In this document: piece after piece, positions 7,566 to 14,897 of the stretch | Numbering within the stretch: the first letter of the stretch is position 1 | How the letters are laid out: every line of letters begins with the position of its first letter | From: Bacteroidota bacterium | GTDB lineage: Bacteria; Bacteroidota; Bacteroidia; Bacteroidales; B39-G9 | DNA: 40,327 nucleotides | Direction of reading: 5' to 3' | Assembly (NCBI GenBank): GCA_015222055.1 | Contig: JADFUR010000076.1 | Coordinates: 1-40,327, forward strand | Translations under genes and position numbers: made by a program | Notes under the pieces: model-generated | The model's database searches: none | What the model was told of the DNA's origin: nothing | What the model saw: the letters and a program-made list of their open reading frames with translations, nothing else

Positions 7566-8579
7566 TTACAAACTTTCAACTATTTTATTCCCACAATATT
7601 TGCATTTTCCCTCTTCATCAATTCCTTCATTTTTAACACAATACCCTTGGCGAGTAATTACTGTTTTGCCACAATTATCACAAATCGTATTTTCACCATT
7701 AGGTAATGAAACATTACCCAAATAAACATAATTAAGATATTTTTTTGCTATTTTAAACAAATCCATAAGTTTATCAACAGAAGTTGGTTCTACTTTTAAT
7801 TGATACATCGGAAAATATCTTGAGATATGAAATACTGTATTTTTTCCTAACTTATTTGCAATCCACTTAACCATATCTTCAAAAATTTCAACATCATCGT
7901 TTAAAGTTGGGATTACCAGATTTGTTAATTCAAAATGTTTATTATTTTTATTTATAAGTTCAATAGTATTTTTTACAGCTTGTAAACCCGAGTTTGTTAT
8001 CTTTTTATAAAAATCATCTGTATATGCTTTTAAATCAATACTAAATGCATCAATATATGGCAAAATCAATTCTAAAGGTTCCCTGTTTATGTAGGCATTT
8101 GTAACCATTACATTTTTCAAATTTTTCTTTTTTGCTAGTTTGGCAATTTCCAGCATGAACTCAAACCAAATTATTGGTTCATTGTAGGTGTAGGCAATAC
8201 CAACATTATTTTTATAACTTGTGGCTATTTTGACAATTTCTTCAGCATTAATATTTTTCAGGTAATGAAAATCATCAACAGATGTTTGTGATATTTCCCA
8301 ATTTTGGCAAAACTTACATTGCAAATTGCATCCAATAGTCCCTATAGATAAAATATTTCTCCCCGGGTAAAAATGATACAAGGGCTTTTTTTCAATGGGG
8401 TCATTGTTTAAGGAAGATAATTTATTATAAATTTCCGAATTGAGAATACCTTTATTATTAAATCGTACTTTACACTTACCTCGTTTACCATCATTAATAA
8501 TACAATTATGAGGGCATAAATTACATTTAATTTTATTATTTGATAATTTTTTGTAAAAAAGTGCTTCTTTCATTTTCAT
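7566..8579 (-). CDS. amrS: AmmeMemoRadiSam system radical SAM enzyme
   Basis: 337-residue radical S-adenosylmethionine enzyme of the AmrS family. The 4Fe-4S motif CNLQCKFC is at C84/C88/C91, after GTIG. An N-terminal cysteine cluster, CNLCPHNC...GKC (C19, C22, C26, C36), and a C-terminal zinc-ribbon-like CDNCG...GKCKYCGNK (last about 40 residues) are both typical of AmrS rather than of pyruvate formate-lyase activases. The start is MKMKEALFYKK; methionine 1 or 3 are both possible. It is followed by amrB. The AmrA (AMMECR1) partner is not in this window, nor fused to either gene. Confidence 0.92.
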   Translation of the reverse strand: MKMKEALFYKKLSNNKIKCNLCPHNCIINDGKRGKCKVRFNNKGILNSEIYNKLSSLNNDPIEKKPLYHFYPGRNILSIGTIGCNLQCKFCQNWEISQTSVDDFHYLKNINAEEIVKIATSYKNNVGIAYTYNEPIIWFEFMLEIAKLAKKKNLKNVMVTNAYINREPLELILPYIDAFSIDLKAYTDDFYKKITNSGLQAVKNTIELINKNNKHFELTNLVIPTLNDDVEIFEDMVKWIANKLGKNTVFHISRYFPMYQLKVEPTSVDKLMDLFKIAKKYLNYVYLGNVSLPNGENTICDNCGKTVITRQGYCVKNEGIDEEGKCKYCGNKIVESL

Positions 8580-8805
8580 TAATTTTAATAAAAAATTATT
8601 GATAACGCACTAATACGATTTGTTTACACGCAAACTAATAATCTTATAATCAAAATTATACTAAATAAAAAGTTTTTAGTTTACACTCAAAATATACGAA
8701 ATTTTAATAAACAAAAAAAATAATAATTTAGATTATAGACCCACAGAATTGTCAGCACAGGAGATTAAAGGTAAATATTTGTTTTTAAATTTTTTAAATT
8801 TTTAA

Positions 8806-8930
8806 TCCACTCCGGAAAGTGTGTTTTCGTCATTGCGAACGAAGTGAAGCAATCCCTGTGTGTCGATTTTCAACAGATTGCTTCGGGCTTTGCCCTCGCA
8901 ATGACGGCTATGAAGTCTTTTCGGAGTGGA
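8806..8930. mobile_element. MITE-like 125-bp palindromic element
   Basis: Terminal inverted repeats of 14 bp (8806-8819 and 8917-8930; TCCACTCCG core, one mismatch) enclose a second perfect inverted pair, CGTCATTGCGA (8828-8838) and TCGCAATGACG (8896-8906). Nested arms include GAAGCAATC/GATTGCTTC. No coding potential. A 40-bp piece matching its inner right half occurs at 24977. It occupies the amrS-tsaC gap (8580-9012), the rest of which is AT-rich and featureless to me. Confidence 0.7.
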
Positions 8931-9012
8931 CTCAATTTTAGAAATTTTAACATATCAGACATAAAATTTTTATGGTTTGTTCATTATGCCCTAAACTTAA
9001 TAATTTAACAAT

Positions 9013-9576
9013 CTATTTTCTTATAATTTTAATCTGGCCACTGTTCCACAACTTGAGTATACTCGATGGTTGAGCCAAAGAAATTTCTTCTTGTCGCCAT
9101 TCAACAACATAATCTACTTTTTCGACTATTTCCGGAGTAATATCTAAGAAACTTTGTGGATACTTATCTCCACTCAAATTTGCTGAAGTTGACACAATAG
9201 GTTTATTGAATTTTGAAATAAGTCTGCTACAAAACTCATCTTTAGTAACACGAATAGCAATGCTTTCATCAATGCTAATAAGGTTTTTTGCCAAATTTTT
9301 TGCTTTCTCAAAAATTATTGTAACTGGTTTCTCCGAATATTCAATAAGGTCGTAAGCAATATCAGGAACTGAATCGGCATACTTACTAATATGATTAATA
9401 TTATCAATAAGAATAATTAAACTTTTAGAATCTGATCTCTTTTTTAGAGAAAAAACTTTTTTTACAGCTTCAGGATTTGTCGCATCGCAACCAATACCCC
9501 AAATTGTATCCGTGGGGTAGAGTATTAATCCACCATTTTGTAATACTTGAACTGCTTTTTTTATATCATTCTGCAT
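9013..9576 (-). CDS. Threonylcarbamoyl-AMP synthase (Sua5/YciO/YrdC/TsaC)
   Basis: Makes threonylcarbamoyl-AMP from threonine, bicarbonate and ATP for the t6A modification of tRNA position 37. 187 residues, the short single-domain form without the Sua5 C-terminal domain. Signature stretches are LQNGGLILYPTDTIWGIGCDA (5' substrate pocket), SLKKRSDSKSLIILI and PIVSTSANLSGDKYP. It lies 31 bp after dapD on the same strand and probably shares its transcript. A YciO-like paralogue role cannot be excluded from sequence alone. Confidence 0.88.
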   Translation of the reverse strand: MQNDIKKAVQVLQNGGLILYPTDTIWGIGCDATNPEAVKKVFSLKKRSDSKSLIILIDNINHISKYADSVPDIAYDLIEYSEKPVTIIFEKAKNLAKNLISIDESIAIRVTKDEFCSRLISKFNKPIVSTSANLSGDKYPQSFLDITPEIVEKVDYVVEWRQEEISLAQPSSILKLWNSGQIKIIRK

Positions 9577-9607
9577 AATAAAAATTTATTGGGGATATAT
9601 ATAAACT

Positions 9608-10426
9608 TTAAACAGCAACATTAAAATCACGTAAAGCTTCGTTTAGCGAAGTTTTTAAATTTGTAGAAGCTTTTCGTTTACCAATAATTAATGCACAAGG
9701 CACCTGATATTCTCCTGCTGGAAATTTTTTTGTTCTATTTCCAGGAATAACAACCGAACGTGCAGGTATTATTCCTTTATATTCAATTGGTTCATTACCG
9801 GTAACATCGTAAATTTTTGTCGATTTGGTTATTACAACATTAGCTCCAAGCACAGCTTCTTTTTCAATTTTCACACCTTCTACAACAATACAACGAGAAC
9901 CAATAAAACAATTATCTTCAATAATGACAGGTGCTGCCTGAACAGGTTCCAAAACACCCCCAATACCAACACCTCCGCTAAGATGTACTCTTTTACCAAT
10001 TTGTGCACATGAACCAACTGTTACCCATGTATCAACCATTGTGCCTTCGTCTACATAAGCACCAATATTTACATACGAAGGCATCAATATAACACCTTTT
10101 GCAAGATAAGAACCATATCTGGCTATTGCATGAGGAACTACGCGAACATTTAATTTCTCATAATCCTTTTTTAATGCAATTTTATCGCGAAATTCAAATG
10201 GGCCAAGCTCAATTGTTTTCATTTCCTGAATTGGGAAATACATCAGCACTGCTTTTTTAACCCATTCATTAACAAGCCATTCGTTGTTTGCCTTTTCTGC
10301 AACACGCAATTTACCTTTATCTAAAAGTTCAATTGTTTCTCTTATTGCTTCAGTAGTTTGATTTTCACTAAGAAGAGACCTGTCTTCCCAAGCGTTTTCT
10401 ATTATTATTTGAATTTCGTTATGCAT
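9608..10426 (-). CDS. dapD: Tetrahydrodipicolinate N-succinyltransferase DapD
   Basis: Transfers succinyl from succinyl-CoA to tetrahydrodipicolinate in the succinylase branch of lysine/diaminopimelate synthesis, so it supplies peptidoglycan and lysine. 272 residues, normal length. An N-terminal helical part is followed by a left-handed beta-helix of hexapeptide repeats (about 100-230: YVNIGAYVDEGTMVDTWVTV, GKRVHLSGGVGIGGVLEP, IEDNCFIGSRCIVVEGV, AVLGANVVITKST) and a C-terminal tail with IPARSVVIPGNRTKKFPAG. Its ATG overlaps the stop of the preceding small gene in ATGCATAA (8-nt overlap), suggesting coupled translation. Confidence 0.95.
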   Translation of the reverse strand: MHNEIQIIIENAWEDRSLLSENQTTEAIRETIELLDKGKLRVAEKANNEWLVNEWVKKAVLMYFPIQEMKTIELGPFEFRDKIALKKDYEKLNVRVVPHAIARYGSYLAKGVILMPSYVNIGAYVDEGTMVDTWVTVGSCAQIGKRVHLSGGVGIGGVLEPVQAAPVIIEDNCFIGSRCIVVEGVKIEKEAVLGANVVITKSTKIYDVTGNEPIEYKGIIPARSVVIPGNRTKKFPAGEYQVPCALIIGKRKASTNLKTSLNEALRDFNVAV

Positions 10427-10811
10427 AATAATTATTAATTGTTAATTTTGTTGATTTTATAATGCTTGTTATTAATTTCATTAACTCTTCAGCATCTGAG
10501 TAAATACTTTTAAATTGATTATCATCAATTATTTTTGATTGATTTAACAATTCCAACCAATATAAACTTTCGTTGCATTCTTTCTGAGCAATTGCTAATT
10601 TGTGAACCACGAAGTGCTCTGCGGAGCAAATGAAATCTGCTTTACTTTCTGCATGCTCAGCTTCACGATATAATGCACCAACAGAAGTTCCCGATCTCAT
10701 TAATTGTTTGCTTAAAATATATTCTTTTTTTTCATTTTGTAAATACTGGAATAATTTAACTACCCTCAATGCAAAAGAGAAACTTTTTTCCTTTAGAATA
10801 TTCTTTCCCAT
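10419..10811 (-). CDS. Four-helix bundle protein (S23/23S rRNA-IVS family)
   Basis: Small helical protein of the family first found inside 23S rRNA intervening sequences and related to the Avd protein of diversity-generating retroelements. Landmarks are FSFALRVVKLFQYLQNEK, YILSKQLMRSGTSVGALYREAEHAESKADF and a C-terminal helix with LMKLITSIIKSTK. I place the start at the MGKN methionine (10811), three codons inside the longest frame, because MGKNILKEKSF aligns better with the family start. It lies between recJ and dapD, overlaps dapD by 8 nt, and is flanked on both sides by ATTAATTGTTAAT-type repeats. Function is unknown; a DNA/RNA-binding scaffold is possible. Confidence 0.85.
   Translation of the reverse strand: MGKNILKEKSFSFALRVVKLFQYLQNEKKEYILSKQLMRSGTSVGALYREAEHAESKADFICSAEHFVVHKLAIAQKECNESLYWLELLNQSKIIDDNQFKSIYSDAEELMKLITSIIKSTKLTINNYYA
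10424..10452. repeat. AT repeat, dapD side of the four-helix gene
   Basis: Contains TAATAATTATTAATTGTTAA, the same word family as the 10811-10845 block on the other side of the gene. Such TTAATTGTTAAT words also recur at 12731-12743, 14560-14584 and 14752-14770, always at gene borders in this minus-strand cluster. It may be an insertion footprint of the four-helix gene. Confidence 0.4.
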
Positions 10812-10845
10812 AATTAACAATTAACAATTAATAACTAACAATTTT
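10811..10845. repeat. AT repeat, recJ side of the four-helix gene
   Basis: Three near-tandem copies of AATTAACA/AATTAATAACTAACA words between the recJ stop and the start of the four-helix gene. It pairs with the similar block at 10424-10452. The recJ stop codon lies inside it. Confidence 0.4.
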
Positions 10846-12553
10846 TTTTAATGTCCTTTACCTTTATCTGCAACGAAGTGTTTCCATTATAATTATTTTC
10901 TTCAATTGTATAACACACATTAAATAATTGCTTCTTTTGAATAAGATTAATACAATTAGCTTGTCGAAAAGCAATACCTTGGATTAATTTGTTACGATTG
11001 CCTTTTTCAAACAAACTTAATTTAAGATGTTCATTATTTTTACCAACTTTTTTTCCGTTTCCATTATCATAAACATTTTCTGTTGAAAAAACAGGCGACA
11101 TATTTCCCGGTCCTAAAGGTTGAAATTGTTTTAATATTCTATATAATTTGTTATTAATATCTTCAAATTTAATTTTTGCATCAATATTAATTTTAGGAAT
11201 TAGCTGGTTTGGTTCTATTTGTTTTGAAACAACTTGTTCAAATTTATTTTGAAAAGCTTTTAAATTTTCAGGTTTAAGAGATAAACCCGCTGCAAATTTG
11301 TGTCCTCCAAAATTTTCCAGCAAATCTTTACAAGCCTCAATAGCATTATAAAGATTAAATCCTTGAACAGAACGAGCAGAACCTGTAATTAATCCGTTAG
11401 ATAGAGTTAACACAATAGTTGGACGATAATAGGTTTCTATTAAACGCGAAGCAACTATACCAATAACACCTTTATGCCATTTCGAATTATATAATACAGT
11501 AGTTTTTTTGTTTTTCAACTCCTCATTTTCTTCAATCATTTTTAAAGCATTCTGAGTAATTGTTTTATCTAAATCTTTACGAGTATTATTATCGTCGTTA
11601 ATATCATTACTAATATTATTAGCTTTTTTAATATCATCGGCTATTAGCAGTTCAACAGCTTTTGCTCCTGTATCAATTCTCCCGGCGGCATTTATTCGTG
11701 GGCCAATTTTAAACACAACATCTGTTATAGAAATTTCTTTTTTTTCTAATCCGGATATTTTTATTAGTGATTTCAAACCGATTTGTGGTTCATGGTTCAA
11801 TTTTTTTAAACCATAAAAAGCAAGCACTCTATTCTCGCCTATAATTGGAACAATATCTGAAGCAATACTAACAGCAACTAAATCAAGATAAGAAAAGACT
11901 TCTTTATCGGAAATTCTATTATTTTTTGCAAAAGCCTGAATTAGTTTAAAGCCAACACCACAACCTGACAATTCTTTAAAAGGATATTCACAATCATTAC
12001 GCTTAGGGTCAAGAACAGCAACTGCTTCGGGCAACATATCTCCAGGCGTATGATGGTCACAAATTATGAAATCAATATTTTTGTCATTGGCATAATCAAT
12101 TTTTTCTACTGCCTTAATTCCACAATCGAGTGCAATAATGAGCGAAAAATTATTTTCAACAGCATAATCAATACCTTTTGTCGATATTCCATAGCCTTCG
12201 TTATATCTATCTGGTATGTAATAGTCAATATTAGGATGTATTTTTTTGAAAAATGAATAAACAGTTGCTACAGCAGTTGTTCCATCAACATCATAATCTC
12301 CGTAAACAAGAATTTTTTCATTATTTTTTATTGCTATCTCTAATCGTCCTACTGCCATTCCCATATCTTTTATTAAAAAAGGATCGTGTAATTGGCTCAA
12401 TTCAGGACGAAAAAATTGTTTAGCATCATCAAAGTTTTTGATTCCTCTTTGTACTAATAAATTTGATATTATTTTTGAAACCGAGAGAGATTCAGACAAA
12501 TCATTAATTATTTGTTCATCCGCTTCCGGTTTTATTATCCATTCTTTATTCAT
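10835..12553 (-). CDS. recJ: Single-stranded-DNA 5'-3' exonuclease RecJ
   Basis: DHH-superfamily Mn-dependent 5'-3' ssDNA exonuclease acting in RecF-pathway recombination and mismatch/base-excision repair. From the chosen start the landmarks are YGDYDVDGTTA (84-94), ALDCG (141-145), the namesake DHH at 166-168 in IICDHHTPGD, NAAGRIDTGAKAVELL (linker/DHHA1 region), GGHKFAAGLSL (DHHA1) and a C-terminal OB-fold. The reading frame is open back to 12631, but that 26-residue extension is translated from a palindromic repeat (12579-12616) and is unlike RecJ. MNKEWIIKPE at 12553 fits known N-termini. 572 residues, normal length. Confidence 0.94.
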   Translation of the reverse strand: MNKEWIIKPEADEQIINDLSESLSVSKIISNLLVQRGIKNFDDAKQFFRPELSQLHDPFLIKDMGMAVGRLEIAIKNNEKILVYGDYDVDGTTAVATVYSFFKKIHPNIDYYIPDRYNEGYGISTKGIDYAVENNFSLIIALDCGIKAVEKIDYANDKNIDFIICDHHTPGDMLPEAVAVLDPKRNDCEYPFKELSGCGVGFKLIQAFAKNNRISDKEVFSYLDLVAVSIASDIVPIIGENRVLAFYGLKKLNHEPQIGLKSLIKISGLEKKEISITDVVFKIGPRINAAGRIDTGAKAVELLIADDIKKANNISNDINDDNNTRKDLDKTITQNALKMIEENEELKNKKTTVLYNSKWHKGVIGIVASRLIETYYRPTIVLTLSNGLITGSARSVQGFNLYNAIEACKDLLENFGGHKFAAGLSLKPENLKAFQNKFEQVVSKQIEPNQLIPKINIDAKIKFEDINNKLYRILKQFQPLGPGNMSPVFSTENVYDNGNGKKVGKNNEHLKLSLFEKGNRNKLIQGIAFRQANCINLIQKKQLFNVCYTIEENNYNGNTSLQIKVKDIKKNC

Positions 12554-12578
12554 TATATTATGTTTTATTATATTTTCT

Positions 12579-12616
12579 AAACCTGACAGGTTTGGGTTAT
12601 AAAACCAGTCAGGTTT
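12579..12616. repeat. Palindromic repeat AACCTGAC...GTCAGGTT
   Basis: Inverted repeat with AACCTGAC and GTCAGGTT arms and internal GGTT/AACC pairing, just upstream of recJ. It belongs to the same style of hairpins as 13450-13499 (AACAGGTT). It extends the recJ reading frame artificially. Confidence 0.55.
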
Positions 12617-12657
12617 GTTAATAACCTCCATATGTTAACTTGCTTCATTTATTTAGA

Positions 12658-12724
12658 CTTTCGGATTACAAATCCGAAAGAGCGGTGTAATTCAACTTTT
12701 CCAGGTCTTTCAGACTTTGGAAGG
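12658..12724. repeat. Two adjacent hairpins between lipB and recJ
   Basis: First a perfect 10-bp stem CTTTCGGATT-ACA-AATCCGAAAG (12658-12680), then CCAGGTCT-TTC-AGACTTTGG (about 12701-12720) within a longer imperfect palindrome. Degenerate copies of the first occur near 14511-14535 and 14723-14749 (GATTAC, GAAAG(A)GCTG). They follow the lipB stop and may also stop its transcription. Confidence 0.55.
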
Positions 12725-12740
12725 TTTAAATAATTAACAA

Positions 12741-13430
12741 TTAAATTATATTTGCTTCAAAAATATCAGCAATATGAATCCTTAATTTATTTTTCACTTC
12801 TTCAATATCTATTTTTCTGCCAAGTTCTTTTTCAAGAGATGTTACACCTTTATCTGTATAGCCACAAGGATTAATATAGTTAAAATAATCTAAATTAGTA
12901 TTAATATTGAATGCAAAACCATGCATTGTAACCCAATGACTTGCCCTAACACCAATTGCACATATTTTCCGTGTTTTATTTTTGTTGTTAACATCAAGCC
13001 AAACGCCTGTTGCACCTTCTAATCGACTTGCTTCTATCGAATAATCTTTTAATGTATCAATAATAGCTTGTTCAATACTAAAAATATACTTTTTAAGATG
13101 TAAATTAAAATTATCTAAATCTAAAATTGGATAGCCAACAATTTGTCCCGGCCCGTGATAGGTAATATCTCCGCCACGATCAATTTTATAAAATGTAGCA
13201 TTTATCTTTTTTAAAAAATCATCGTTAATGAGTAAATTATTAACAGCTCCGCTTTTACCAAGAGTATAAACATGTGGGTGCTCACAAAACAGTAAATAAT
13301 TATCAGAGGATTCATTGTTAACCTTATGAGATTTCTCATCTAAAACTTTATTAAACAATTTTTCTTGATAATCCCATGCTTCTTTATAGTCTATAGTTTT
13401 AAGATCCTTAAATATTATTTTTTTCTCCAT
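12741..13430 (-). CDS. lipB: Octanoyltransferase LipB
   Basis: Moves octanoyl from acyl carrier protein to the lipoyl domains of 2-oxoacid dehydrogenases and GcvH, the first step of lipoate synthesis. 229 residues, normal length. Conserved blocks are HPHVYTLGKSG, RGGDITYHGPGQIVGYPILDL (85-105), KICAIGVRASHWVTMHGFAF with the catalytic lysine K155, and INPCGYTDKGVTSL with the thioester-forming cysteine C189. It directly follows lipA on the same strand (86-bp gap with a hairpin), so the two steps of the pathway are encoded together. Confidence 0.95.
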   Translation of the reverse strand: MEKKIIFKDLKTIDYKEAWDYQEKLFNKVLDEKSHKVNNESSDNYLLFCEHPHVYTLGKSGAVNNLLINDDFLKKINATFYKIDRGGDITYHGPGQIVGYPILDLDNFNLHLKKYIFSIEQAIIDTLKDYSIEASRLEGATGVWLDVNNKNKTRKICAIGVRASHWVTMHGFAFNINTNLDYFNYINPCGYTDKGVTSLEKELGRKIDIEEVKNKLRIHIADIFEANII

Positions 13431-13449
13431 TTTTATTTTTGTTTTTCCA

Positions 13450-13499
13450 AGACCTAACAGGTTTTTAAAACCTGTTAGGTCTCGAAAACCTGTTAGGTA
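13450..13499. repeat. AACAGGTT palindrome plus extra half copy
   Basis: A 16-bp inverted repeat AGACCTAACAGGTTTT / AAAACCTGTTAGGTCT (13450-13465 with 13467-13482) and a third arm AAAACCTGTTAGGT at 13486-13499. It lies between lipA and lipB. This hairpin type recurs widely in Bacteroidota intergenic regions; it could act as a transcript-stabilising or terminating stem. Confidence 0.65.
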
Positions 13500-13516
13500 T
13501 TTATATTATTACCCAA

Positions 13517-14374
13517 TTAGCAATTAACATGTTTTGCTGCATGATATGAAGATCGGACTAAAGGACTGCTTTCAACAAACTTAAATCCTTTTTTCAATCC
13601 AATTTCTTCATATTTTTTAAATGTTTCAGGAGTAACATATTCGGTAACAGGCATGTTATTTTTCGTTGGTTGAAGATATTGACCTATTGTAAAAACTTTA
13701 CACCCAACATTTAACAAATCATCCATTGTTTGTAAAATTTCTTCTTCAGTTTCGCCTATTCCAAGCATAATCCCTGATTTAGAAATAGTTCCAGATTCTG
13801 AAATACGTTTAATCACTTCCAAACTCCTGTCATACTGAGCCTTGCTTCTAACACTTGGTGTTAGTCGTTTAACAGTTTCCATATTATGAGAGATTACCTC
13901 AGGTTTAGCATCAATAATTTTTTTTAAAGAAGCGTAGTCACCCATAAAATCAGGAATAAGAACTTCCATTGTAGTTTTTGGGTTTATTTTTTTAATAGTT
14001 TTTATAGTCTCAACCCACATATCTGAACCATAATCAGTCAAATCGTCTCTATCTACTGAGGTAATTACGCAATGTTTTAAGCTTAATAATTTTACTGATT
14101 CTGCAATGTGCATAGGCTCATCCTTATCAAGAGGTAAAGGCTTGCCTGTTTTAACTGCACAAAATTTGCATGAACGTGTACAAATATCACCAAGAATCAT
14201 AAAAGTAGCTGTTCCTAAGCCCCAACACTCTCCTGCATTAGGACATTTACCACTGGTGCATATTGTATGAAGATTATGTTCTTTAATAATTTTATTCATT
14301 TTTGAATATTCTTCATCGTTGGGTAATTTTATTTTTAACCAATCGGGTTTTCTTCTATTATTAATATTTTTCAT
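13517..14374 (-). CDS. lipA: Lipoyl synthase LipA
   Basis: Radical SAM enzyme that inserts two sulfurs into protein-bound octanoyl groups to form lipoyl. 285 residues. The auxiliary 4Fe-4S cluster cysteines are C39, C44 and C50 (CTSGKCPNAGEC) and the SAM cluster cysteines C65, C69 and C72 (CTRSCKFC). The C-terminal RSSYHA supplies the serine ligand of the auxiliary cluster. GETEEEI and the VTSVDRDDL block are also family-specific. It is the first gene of a minus-strand run leading to lipB and recJ. Confidence 0.97.
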   Translation of the reverse strand: MKNINNRRKPDWLKIKLPNDEEYSKMNKIIKEHNLHTICTSGKCPNAGECWGLGTATFMILGDICTRSCKFCAVKTGKPLPLDKDEPMHIAESVKLLSLKHCVITSVDRDDLTDYGSDMWVETIKTIKKINPKTTMEVLIPDFMGDYASLKKIIDAKPEVISHNMETVKRLTPSVRSKAQYDRSLEVIKRISESGTISKSGIMLGIGETEEEILQTMDDLLNVGCKVFTIGQYLQPTKNNMPVTEYVTPETFKKYEEIGLKKGFKFVESSPLVRSSYHAAKHVNC

Positions 14375-14800
14375 ACCTTAATTATATATGTTTATTTATT
14401 GTCTGTTAATTTTGTTTTGCCACGTTACTTTTTTGCAATCGAAAATAGCACAAAACGTCTATCGTTTTTTTTTATTAACAAGGGGTTAATAAAATTTTTT
14501 TGGATTACAAATTCGAGAAAGCTGTTCCTGCAAAATACATGAAACAAAAATAAATAATTATCAATTAACAATTATCAATAAATAATTATTTTTTATACTA
14601 TTATCGAAATAAAAAGGAAAGAAAATCAACAATCTTTATGGTTTTAAATTTTAAAGAGTATTATAAAATCCTACGAGGGTTTAAAACCATCGTAGGGTTA
14701 ATTAAATTCATCTGTTAAATTGGCTTTCTGATTACTAAGCCGAAAGAGCTGACAATTAATAATTAATAACTGTTTTGTTCAAAGAAAATTAGAAAAATTA

Positions 14801-14853
14801 TTGCTATTTAGAAAAATATATGTAATTTTACCTTGTACATAAAACTATGTACA
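14801..14853 (+). promoter_or_regulatory. Candidate promoter and palindrome of the T9SS protein gene
   Basis: TTG (14801-14803) is followed after 19 bases by TAATTTTA (14823-14830), a 7/8 match to the Bacteroidota -7 box TAnnTTTG. Directly after it is a perfect 8-bp inverted repeat TGTACATA-AAAC-TATGTACA (14834-14853), at or just after the expected start of transcription. It could be an operator or a 5' stem-loop protecting a long mRNA. Confidence 0.4.
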
Positions 14854-14862
14854 CAAAATTAA

Positions 14863-14895
14863 TTATTAACTAAAAATAAATTATTAACTAAAAAT
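14863..14895 (+). repeat. 18-bp tandem repeat before the start codon
   Basis: TTATTAACTAAAAATAAA at 14863-14880 is followed directly by a second copy, TTATTAACTAAAAAT (14881-14895), ending 2 bases before the ATG. An A-rich leader without Shine-Dalgarno is typical for highly expressed genes of the phylum, so duplication may raise translation. That effect is inference. Confidence 0.6.
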
Positions 14896-14897
14896 CA

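Larger units (their letters stand above)
14375..14897. other. Intergenic region with hairpin repeats
   Basis: Divergent spacer between lipA and the large secreted protein. It holds a palindrome CCTACGAGGGTT/AACCATCGTAGG (14670-14696, one mismatch), degenerate copies of the GGATTACAAATCCGAAAGAGC hairpin at about 14511-14535 and 14723-14749, and AT repeats of the AATTAACAATTA type. The promoter-proximal part (14801-14895) is listed separately. I see no gene. Confidence 0.6.

Noticed and set aside
10630-10824. Plus-strand frame opposite the four-helix-bundle gene
   Set aside because: Antisense shadow of a recognised family.
12554-12631. N-terminal extension of RecJ to the upstream ATG
   Set aside because: The 26 codons are encoded by a palindromic repeat and do not resemble RecJ; MNKEWIIKPE fits the family start.
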